Assembly (NCBI GenBank): GCA_030624805.1
Contig: JAUXJL010000052.1
Location: forward strand, 1-9,839
Origin: Acidimicrobiia bacterium
GTDB lineage: Bacteria > Actinomycetota > Acidimicrobiia > Spongiisociales > SHLN01
Reading direction: 5' to 3'
Length of the DNA: 9,839 nt
Shown: positions 1 through 5,407 of the stretch, piece by piece
Layout: each line of letters opens with the position of its first letter
Position numbering within the stretch: the first letter of the stretch is position 1
The notes under the pieces: model-generated
Database searches by the model: none
Told to the model about the DNA's origin: nothing
What the model saw: only the letters and a program-made list of their open reading frames with translations
Made by a program: the position numbers and the translations under genes

Positions 1-288
1 GACCATTTGTTTTTCCCCGAACATGGCCTAGAGGCCCATCGCCCCGATTCGCTCCTCCTGTGGCGAGCTGCCGAGCCCGACCACTGGGAGGACATCGCTC
101 AAGAGTTCCCGACCAAACTGGGGGCCCTACTCTGCCACCGATCCCAACACCACACCACCATGGGCGACGCCGGCCAGGGTAGGGAAGAACGCGATACGTT
201 CGAGCAGCAACTGCGGAGTGTGGCGGCGAGGCAGGGCGCGGCCGTCGACCTAGCCGCCGCTGAAGCCTTCAGGCGGATCCGGCTGTAA
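1..288 (+). CDS. PIG-L/LmbE-family deacetylase, C-terminal fragment (5' end outside window)
   Basis: The reading frame is open from base 1 and ends with TAA at 286-288, so only the last 95 residues are visible. The fragment reads as the C-terminal part of the PIG-L (LmbE-like) N-acetylglucosaminyl deacetylase fold: a stretch like LFFPEHGLEAHRPDSLLLW, then AEPDHWEDI, then TKLGALLCHRSQ, where members of this family typically carry W..pd.wvDi...f..K..AL..H.SQ. The zinc-binding motif near the N terminus (HpDD type) lies upstream of the window and cannot be checked. Family members remove acetyl groups from N-acetylglucosamine-type sugars, for example in mycothiol synthesis in actinobacteria; the substrate here is unknown. 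It converges on the ABC ATPase gene with only 14 bp between. The TTG at 7 is not a real start because homology runs through it. Confidence 0.72.
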   Translation, partial: DHLFFPEHGLEAHRPDSLLLWRAAEPDHWEDIAQEFPTKLGALLCHRSQHHTTMGDAGQGREERDTFEQQLRSVAARQGAAVDLAAAEAFRRIRL

Positions 289-302
289 ACGTCCTCGGGG
301 AG

Positions 303-1490
303 TCAATAGATCCGAAGGTGCGTGTCAGGGTCAAAGAAGTGAAGCTTGTTGTTGTCCACAACCAGGGTGATTCGCTCCCCAGCTTCAACCCTGACATTGG
401 AGCTGATCCGGGCTGTAATGCGCGTGCTGTCCCCGAGGCTTGCGGCGGTGGCGCCGGAGTCGGCGAGCAGCTCCTCGATATCGGGCGTGACTACCGGCCT
501 AACGTCAAGGTCAAAGTGGGCAAATGTCTCGCTGCCAAGCACTTCAACTACTTGTAACTCCACATCCAAGCTGTGTCCGACGACGTCTGAGGTAACCCGT
601 GCGTCCTCGAACGAGGCGGGCCGGACACCCATCACGATCTCCTTGCCGGCGTAGTTGGCAATCGCTCGGTTATCTGCAAGCAGCTGGCTGCCGAGGGCGA
701 AGCGTTCGTTTCCGAAAATGGCAACCATACCTTCCGAGCCATCGGCCTCGAGGTTGGTATACACGAAGTTCATGGCCGGGCTGCCGATGAAGCCGGCAAC
801 GAAGAGGTTGTCGGGCGCCTGGAACAGGTTGAACGGCGTGTCTACCTGTAGGAGGAGGCCCTTGCGCATCACCGCTACCCGGTGTCCGAGAGTCATAGCC
901 TCGACCTGATCGTGGGTCACATACATGGTGGTGGTGTTGAGTCGAGTGTGGAGCCGACCCAGCTCGGTGCGCATCTGGACCCGAAGCTTGGCGTCGAGGT
1001 TGGAGAGAGGCTCGTCCATCAGGAAGGCAGAGGGCTCCCGGACAATGGCGCGGCCCATGGCCACGCGCTGGCGCTGGCCACCCGAAAGCGCCTTGGGCTT
1101 GCGGTCGAGGTACTCGGTGATCTCGAGAATTCGAGCTGCCTCTTGCACCCTTCCCCTGATCTCATTCTTGGGCATCTTGCGAAGCTTGAGGCCGAAGGCC
1201 ATGTTGTCGAACACCGACATGTGAGGGTACAAGGCGTAATTCTGAAAAACCATCGCGATGTCACGGTCTTTGGGCGCCACGTCGTTGACGACCCGATCAC
1301 CGATGATGACCTTGCCTTCGGAGATTTCCTCGAGGCCGGCCACCATACGCAGCAGAGTGGATTTCCCGCATCCCGACGGACCGACAACGACGAGAAATTC
1401 GCCGTGGGTGATATCGAAATTTACGCCTTCAATCGCCCGAGTTCCGTCTGAATAGACCTTGCCGACATCCTCAAAAGTGATGTTCGCCAT
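303..1490 (-). CDS. Sugar ABC transporter ATP-binding protein, MalK/UgpC/MsiK type
   Basis: This 395-residue protein has the complete nucleotide-binding domain of a CUT1 carbohydrate importer ATPase: Walker A GPSGCGKST at 37-45, Q-loop Gln83 (VFQNYALYPH), signature LSGGQ at 135-139, Walker B FLMDEP with Asp159/Glu160, D-loop SNLDAKLR and H-loop His193. Residues from about 240 to 395 form the C-terminal OB/TOBE regulatory region of the MalK subfamily, and the length is normal. It would hydrolyse ATP on the cytoplasmic face of a sugar or glycerol-phosphate importer. No permease or binding protein is beside it, which fits the MsiK arrangement of actinobacteria, where one ATPase serves several importers. 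The ATG start is supported by GGGAGG 6 nt upstream (1497-1502). Substrate cannot be assigned. Confidence 0.95.
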   Translation of the reverse strand: MANITFEDVGKVYSDGTRAIEGVNFDITHGEFLVVVGPSGCGKSTLLRMVAGLEEISEGKVIIGDRVVNDVAPKDRDIAMVFQNYALYPHMSVFDNMAFGLKLRKMPKNEIRGRVQEAARILEITEYLDRKPKALSGGQRQRVAMGRAIVREPSAFLMDEPLSNLDAKLRVQMRTELGRLHTRLNTTTMYVTHDQVEAMTLGHRVAVMRKGLLLQVDTPFNLFQAPDNLFVAGFIGSPAMNFVYTNLEADGSEGMVAIFGNERFALGSQLLADNRAIANYAGKEIVMGVRPASFEDARVTSDVVGHSLDVELQVVEVLGSETFAHFDLDVRPVVTPDIEELLADSGATAASLGDSTRITARISSNVRVEAGERITLVVDNNKLHFFDPDTHLRIY

Positions 1491-1496
1491 CTAGCG

Positions 1497-1502
1497 CCTC
1501 CC
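1497..1502 (-). promoter_or_regulatory. Ribosome binding site of the MalK-like gene
   Basis: On the minus strand GGGAGG lies 6 nt before the ATG at 1490, which fixes the start. It contrasts with the divergent SDR gene on the other side of the same 58-bp gap, which has no SD. Confidence 0.7.
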
Positions 1503-1534
1503 GACTAATTCCCCGCTGACCCTATCACTTGCGC

Positions 1535-1540
1535 GATAAT
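1535..1540 (+). promoter_or_regulatory. Probable -10 box of a leaderless SDR transcript
   Basis: GATAAT matches the sigma-A -10 consensus at five of six positions and ends 8 nt before the ATG at 1549. Transcription would therefore start at or next to the A of the ATG. No SD precedes this ATG, which agrees with leaderless translation. No good -35 box stands at the standard distance. This is inference from spacing. Confidence 0.4.
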
Positions 1541-1548
1541 CCTGTGTA

Positions 1549-2250
1549 ATGAAAAGCGCAATCATCACGGGAGGAACCGGCGGCCTCGGGCGGGCCCTGA
1601 CGCCACTGCTCATCGATCAAGATTTCAGGCTCGGCATAACATATCTGATTCCTGAAGAGGCCGAGGCGCTCGAGCGGGATCTCCGGCCTGATCCCGACCA
1701 AGTATTCCTGCGCCGGGTAGATTCGTCCGAACCGGAGGCCTTCGACACCTTCGTCAAAGACTGCGCCGATCGCTTTGGGTCGGTTGACGCTCTCGTGTCC
1801 CTGGTCGGCGGCTGGGCCGGCGGCACCGACGTCGAGGACACCGACGACGTGCGGTTCGAGAGGATGCTCGACCTCAACCTGCGGTCGACCTTCTATGCTG
1901 TGCGGGCGGTGCTTCCGGAGCTTCGAAAGTCCGGCAAAGGCCGCATCATCACCATCGGCAGCCGGGCTGCGGTCGACAACCCCTCCGGCCAGGCCGCGTT
2001 CAACATGGCCAAAGCCGCGGTGGTCAGCCTTACCAAGTCTCTCGCCAACGAATTACGCGGGACAGAGATCACCGCTAATACACTCCTTCCGTCGGTGATT
2101 GACACACCTGCAACCCGCCAGGCGATGCCCTATGCCGATTACGTGGACTGGCCAACCCCCGAGGAGATTGCCGGGGTCATTGCTTTCATGCTGTCCGACG
2201 AGGCCGCGGTCATGAACGGCGCAACGGTGCCCGTCTACGGGAACACGTAA
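1549..2250 (+). CDS. SDR-family oxidoreductase with Phe in place of the catalytic Tyr
   Basis: The 233-residue protein has the classical short-chain dehydrogenase/reductase layout: cofactor loop TGGTGGLG at 7-14, a LVGGWAG segment at 85-91 in the place of the usual NNAG, Asn110 (LDLNLRSTF), Ser138 (ITIGSRAA), and a C-terminal PSVIDTPATR stretch. The YxxxK active-site motif reads FNMAK at 151-155: Lys155 is kept but the catalytic Tyr is Phe151 (codon TTC at 1999-2001). In classical SDRs this Tyr is the acid/base of hydride transfer, so the protein may be a poor oxidoreductase, may use another residue, or may have a binding role. The Rossmann fold looks intact and the length is only slightly short. 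It is transcribed divergently from the MalK-like gene, with no SD, so the ATG is probably leaderless. Substrate is unknown. Confidence 0.88.
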   Translation: MKSAIITGGTGGLGRALTPLLIDQDFRLGITYLIPEEAEALERDLRPDPDQVFLRRVDSSEPEAFDTFVKDCADRFGSVDALVSLVGGWAGGTDVEDTDDVRFERMLDLNLRSTFYAVRAVLPELRKSGKGRIITIGSRAAVDNPSGQAAFNMAKAAVVSLTKSLANELRGTEITANTLLPSVIDTPATRQAMPYADYVDWPTPEEIAGVIAFMLSDEAAVMNGATVPVYGNT

Positions 2251-2319
2251 CACCAACGAGAAACGGGCCACGAACACGTGCCCGTCTACGGGAACACGTA
2301 ACACCACCAAGATACGGGC
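2227..2319. repeat. Tandem duplication of the SDR gene 3' end (51-bp period, two copies)
   Basis: The 29 bases 2227-2255, covering the last seven SDR codons, the stop and five bases more, recur identically at 2278-2306. Weaker similarity (10 of 13 bases) continues to 2268 and 2319 respectively. The period is 51 bp, a multiple of three, so copy 2 lies in the same frame and would end in the same residues VPVYGNT and stop if the first TAA were read through. Confidence 0.85.
2263..2285. terminator. Stem-loop between convergent genes, possible terminator
   Basis: ACGGG-C-CACG (2263-2272) pairs with CGTGCCCGT (2277-2285), giving 9 base pairs with one bulged C (2268) and an AACA loop. It lies between the convergent SDR and DUF1353 genes. 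There is no T-tract on either side, so it would be a U-less terminator, which is plausible in actinobacteria but unproven. Its right arm is formed by copy 2 of the duplicated SDR end. Confidence 0.35.
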
Positions 2320-2338
2320 AGGCCCACAAACCTTAGGG

Positions 2339-3076
2339 TCAGGTCTGGTCCCGATCGTGCCGATACGGGACCGACTTTGGCATCTCGAACCCGTCACCCC
2401 GTATCGAGCTCACGACACTTCCAAGCAACTCAACGGCGTAAACGACTGCGACTGCCATCCCGACGAGAACCGTCGGCGGCCCGAGGAGCACCGCCGCCGC
2501 CACACTCCAGGGCCACAGCATGCCCCAGACGACGCCGGTGGAGGCAACCACCAGAACCCACCAGCCAGGAACTCGACCGATCGGCAAGAAGCCCGGGTCG
2601 ATGTCTACGAGCCACATGCCAGCCAGCCCCAGAACCAGCACGAGATGGACGAACAGTAAGACCGCCTGCAGCCGTCGCTGATCCCACATGGTTCCAATTG
2701 TGACGCCGGCCCACATCACCCAGCGCCGCACCCACGACACGCCACTGTCCGTCAGCGCTTCGCGGAATACGAGATCTGCCTCGATCCTGTCGAACGCTGG
2801 GTCGGTAAGCAGATGGTCGTGGAGAAGTGCAGCCTTGGTGTGCTGTCCATAACTCGAGACAAACCACCACAGGAACCAGGGAACCGAAGCGAGATCGGTT
2901 TGGTTGGCGCCGATGGGCAGCCCGGTCAGATCGTGAGCGGGAACGGTAAGTATCCGAGGACTTGAGCCGGGCGGGCGCTGAAAGCGAAATCCCTCGAGTA
3001 GCTGGAAGGCATTAGGGCCAACCTGGAGCAATCTGACCTCGGGTGGCTGCTCATCTCGCAGCCCCAAGAACGGCAC
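2339..3076 (-). CDS. DUF1353-domain protein with C-terminal membrane helices
   Basis: The protein has 245 residues. Residues about 20-135 match the pattern of DUF1353, a small domain common in phages and bacteria with no established function: TDLASVP at 60-66, an aromatic stretch, KAALLHDHLL at 81-90 and a helix with IEADLVFREAL at 98-108. Residues about 136-157, 171-188 and 190-218 are strongly hydrophobic, consistent with three membrane segments, followed by a charged tail. Stand-alone DUF1353 proteins are usually about the size of the first half only, so this is a domain-membrane fusion. The GTG start at 3076 lies 25 nt after the CHAT gene stop, with AAGG about 9 nt upstream, so the two are probably co-transcribed. 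The domain would be an ectodomain or cytosolic head on a membrane anchor; role unknown. The family call rests on motif memory and should be confirmed by profile search. Confidence 0.75.
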   Translation of the reverse strand: MPFLGLRDEQPPEVRLLQVGPNAFQLLEGFRFQRPPGSSPRILTVPAHDLTGLPIGANQTDLASVPWFLWWFVSSYGQHTKAALLHDHLLTDPAFDRIEADLVFREALTDSGVSWVRRWVMWAGVTIGTMWDQRRLQAVLLFVHLVLVLGLAGMWLVDIDPGFLPIGRVPGWWVLVVASTGVVWGMLWPWSVAAAVLLGPPTVLVGMAVAVVYAVELLGSVVSSIRGDGFEMPKSVPYRHDRDQT

Positions 3077-3101
3077 TACAGCACCTTCTCGTTTCGGGTT
3101 C

Positions 3102-4343
3102 TCACTCGTTCCCCTCTCGCGGCCGGGACTCGTCCCGAGCCCGACTTGCCCGATTTCGGGTTAGGCCCCCGGGTCCCCGCCTAAGGGCCGGACGAGTGAG
3201 GCCCGCTCCGGACGCCCCCGGTCCGGGGTGAGAGCCGGCAGCCATGTCGAATATGGTCCCATCGGGTGCTCGCATGTAGAGCACCGGAGTGGCCCACTCG
3301 ATGTCGTCGCCGAGACCGAACATGGCTCGTCGGGCTTCCCCAATCGCGGTGTCAACACCGTGGCCGTGCGCGATGGCACTGTAGAACTCGCTTGTCAACG
3401 AAATGGCCGCTGGGTCGGAGATGGGAGACTGCATAGCCACCACCGATGGGATCCCGGCTAATACGAGGCTCTGGGCGGACCCGGCGAAGGGGTCGGCCGA
3501 CGAGGTGGTCGCACCGCTGCACGAGTTGAGGATGACCAGTCGCAGAGACCGTTGGTCTCGCAAGAATGCTCCCAGATCGCGCCCACTGACCTGGCGTTGG
3601 CCCCCGGCGCCGTCTTCCAGCAAAAGAATGCCGTCCTCGTGATCTGTGTCGTACGTGCCATGACCAACGAAGTGGAAGATATGGAACTCGTGGTCGCGAA
3701 GCGCCTGCTGCAGGCCATGCAGGCTGGCATCGTCCAGCCGCGCCACCGATATCAATCCCTCTGCTTCCGGTTCGGCCAATGCTTGACGTAGGCGGGCCCA
3801 TTCTCCCTCTACGTCAAGAGGAGGGAGGGAAGGAGGCTGCGAGATCATAACGAGGACCTGGAGGGGCGGCACGGCACCGACCGGTTTGATCGGGGCAGGC
3901 AGGTCGAGATAGCGAACAATCGGAGTCCACACGGAGAGCGCAAGAAATGAGTCGGATTGGGGATCGTGGAGAAGTTCCCATGGCAGATCGATGAGCTCGG
4001 GAACCTCTGACAGCCGCAACCGGATTCGCAGTCCCTCTCCGCGCCGCTCGACCTCGTCGAGACTGGCGCGGTAGCACAGGCCTACGTCGTCGGTGAAAAG
4101 AGCTTGAAACAATCCATCCCCTAGCTCACGAGCGGCTCGCTGGCGCCCCGATTCGAGCCGTCGTTGCCGCATGCCACGCTTGGTCATGCGGCGCCGGAGA
4201 TCTGCCAGCTCGGGCAGTGTGAAGGGTGGTACAAACTGAGCCGTAGCTTCTCCGGCGGGCGACCCAACAACTCGGACCCGATACCCCCTGCTGCGGTCTC
4301 CCTCGAACAGGAGATCAAAATTTCGATAGATGCGCTGTTCCAC
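3102..4343 (-). CDS. CHAT-domain protein, predicted caspase-like cysteine protease
   Basis: The 413-residue protein carries a C-terminal CHAT (caspase HetF-associated with TPRs) domain at about 160-365. The catalytic pair is visible: His228 in HFVGHGTYD and Cys275 in ILNSCSGA. Other family marks are the acidic loop between them, DPFAGSAQSLVLAGIPSVV at 284-302, AMQSPISD, and FYSAIAHGHGVDTAIGEARRAM; the domain ends with ATPVLYMR. Residues 1-150 form the alpha/beta N-terminal region often seen before CHAT, with LPWELLHDP at 120-128. There are no TPR or membrane segments. A 45-residue Gly/Pro/Arg-rich tail (369-413) follows the domain. The GTG start at 4343 has GGGAGG 4 nt upstream. It is first in an operon with the DUF1353-membrane gene and divergent from the amidase gene. 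CHAT proteases act in cell-death and defence pathways, including activation of bacterial gasdermins and Craspase. The target here is unknown. Confidence 0.9.
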   Translation of the reverse strand: MEQRIYRNFDLLFEGDRSRGYRVRVVGSPAGEATAQFVPPFTLPELADLRRRMTKRGMRQRRLESGRQRAARELGDGLFQALFTDDVGLCYRASLDEVERRGEGLRIRLRLSEVPELIDLPWELLHDPQSDSFLALSVWTPIVRYLDLPAPIKPVGAVPPLQVLVMISQPPSLPPLDVEGEWARLRQALAEPEAEGLISVARLDDASLHGLQQALRDHEFHIFHFVGHGTYDTDHEDGILLLEDGAGGQRQVSGRDLGAFLRDQRSLRLVILNSCSGATTSSADPFAGSAQSLVLAGIPSVVAMQSPISDPAAISLTSEFYSAIAHGHGVDTAIGEARRAMFGLGDDIEWATPVLYMRAPDGTIFDMAAGSHPGPGASGAGLTRPALRRGPGGLTRNRASRARDESRPREGNE

Positions 4344-4363
4344 GCGTCCTCCCCTCTCCGCTA

Positions 4364-4369
4364 AGGGTA
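4364..4369 (-). promoter_or_regulatory. Possible -10 box for the CHAT operon
   Basis: On the minus strand TACCCT fits the TANNNT pattern of actinobacterial -10 boxes and ends 20 nt before the GTG at 4343, leaving room for the GGGAGG SD. A 17-nt spacer would place the -35 region at 4387-4392, which is the left half of the 12-bp palindrome. The -35 sequence itself (CCACTT) is poor. Weak evidence. Confidence 0.25.
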
Positions 4370-4386
4370 GACCGGGTCGCTACTTA

Positions 4387-4398
4387 AAGTGGCCACTT
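4387..4398. promoter_or_regulatory. 12-bp perfect palindrome, candidate operator
   Basis: AAGTGGCCACTT is its own reverse complement and lies in the 122-bp gap between the divergent CHAT and amidase genes. It overlaps the place expected for the CHAT operon -35 region. A dimeric regulator binding here could control both directions. No regulator gene is visible in the window. Confidence 0.35.
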
Positions 4399-4447
4399 CA
4401 CTACTCTCTGCGTTGCAACGGCTGGCCGATAACTAGTCATCACCTTC

Positions 4448-4455
4448 AAAGGAGG
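4448..4455 (+). promoter_or_regulatory. Strong ribosome binding site of the amidase gene
   Basis: AAAGGAGG, almost the full anti-SD complement, stands 10 nt before the ATG at 4466. It is the strongest SD in the window, suggests high translation, and selects this start. Confidence 0.75.
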
Positions 4456-4465
4456 GGGTCCGAGT

Positions 4466-5380
4466 ATGGGTTTCTACCTGGTAGAAAACCCCAACCCAAC
4501 TGCCCGGGTTACCGCTCCGTACGCCCGATGGGGATACTGGGGTATCCCACAGGCCTTGAGGCAGCCGCCGAAGGTCATCACAGTTCACACCGCCGAGAAC
4601 ACCCCGGACCTGACGGGGACCGACGGCGGAGCGGAGGCTGTTGCACGGTTCTTTGCCACAACGCCGCGACGGGCCTCCGTCCACAAGGTCGTCGATAGCG
4701 ACAGCGTCATCGACCTTCTCCCCGACACGCACCGTGCCATCCACTCCCGATTCGCCTGGGAGGACTCGCTGAGCTTCGAGATCTCTTATAGGGCCGCCTG
4801 GTGGGGCCGCAATCCTGGCTACGAGGCCCGGCTACTCAAGAACGCAGCCGGCATTTGTCGGGACTGGGTTGCCGAACATGGCATCGCCGTACGTCGCATC
4901 GACCTGGCCGCATACCACCGAGGGGAGTCGGGATTCATCGCCCACGCCGATCTCGACCCCACTCGCCGCACCGACCCGGGCCCAACCTTCCCGTGGGCCA
5001 CTTTTCTGACCATGACCCGAGAAAAGGAAGCAGACATGTTGAGCCGAGGAGATACCAATCAAGACGTGTTCGTTCTACAGAACCTGTTGACCCAGTACCA
5101 CGACTTACTCGCGGAAGCTGACAGTGACAAGGCCCCGATCCCGGGTGCGCTCGACGGCATATTCGGACCCCGCACGGAAACCTCGGTGGTCGCATTTCAA
5201 CGCTATATCGGTCTGGAGGCGACGGGAGTGGCCAACTCAATGACCGTCGGCGTTTTGACCGCACAAGTTGCCTCCCACCTGGAACAGCCGGTCGACGACT
5301 CCGCTCGATCCGCCGCTGAGCGGGCCACAAACGATGCTCAGGCCGCCCATCAACGCCTCGACAGACTCCACAATGTTTGA
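4466..5380 (+). CDS. N-acetylmuramoyl-L-alanine amidase with peptidoglycan-binding domain (phage-lysin-like)
   Basis: The 304-residue protein has two modules. Residues about 20-180 are an Amidase_2/PGRP-type zinc amidase: VITVHTAEN gives zinc ligand His41, ASVHKVVD His73 marks the core strand, LSFEIS has Glu105, and FIAHADLDPTRRTDPGP provides His160 and Asp170. Residues about 191-272 form a PG_binding_1 domain (LSRGDTNQDVFVLQNLL, then DGIFGPRTETSVVAFQ and TGVANSMT). The last 30 residues are polar and Ala-rich, probably helical. The enzyme would cut the bond between muramic acid and the stem peptide. There is no signal peptide or N-terminal membrane segment, as in phage endolysins that need a holin or lysis for access. 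The HTAEN..GTDGGAEAVARFF pattern resembles actinophage lysins. It is divergent from the CHAT operon and converges on the ABC permease gene. Confidence 0.9.
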   Translation: MGFYLVENPNPTARVTAPYARWGYWGIPQALRQPPKVITVHTAENTPDLTGTDGGAEAVARFFATTPRRASVHKVVDSDSVIDLLPDTHRAIHSRFAWEDSLSFEISYRAAWWGRNPGYEARLLKNAAGICRDWVAEHGIAVRRIDLAAYHRGESGFIAHADLDPTRRTDPGPTFPWATFLTMTREKEADMLSRGDTNQDVFVLQNLLTQYHDLLAEADSDKAPIPGALDGIFGPRTETSVVAFQRYIGLEATGVANSMTVGVLTAQVASHLEQPVDDSARSAAERATNDAQAAHQRLDRLHNV

Positions 5381-5385
5381 TTAGC

Positions 5386-5400
5386 ACCAGTTCTACTGGT
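5386..5400. terminator. Small stem-loop between convergent genes, possible terminator
   Basis: ACCAG (5386-5390) and CTGGT (5396-5400) form a 5-bp stem with a TTCTA loop in the 27-bp gap between the amidase and ABC permease stops. No T-tract follows in either direction, so the call is weak. Confidence 0.25.
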
Positions 5401-5407
5401 TCGGCAG

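Noticed and set aside
882..1451. Long open frame (189 codons) on the plus strand
   Set aside because: It is antisense to the MalK-like ATPase, whose motifs are all intact; the frame stays open because of GC-rich codon usage and shows no family likeness.
2227..2319. CRISPR-like repeat
   Set aside because: Only two copies exist, and the first is the coding end of the SDR gene; no third repeat or cas gene is present.
2339..3076. Bacterial gasdermin as CHAT partner
   Set aside because: The position and the membrane segments recall the gasdermin-protease layout, but the N-terminal motifs fit DUF1353, and the hydrophobic region is a set of plain helices rather than a gasdermin fold.
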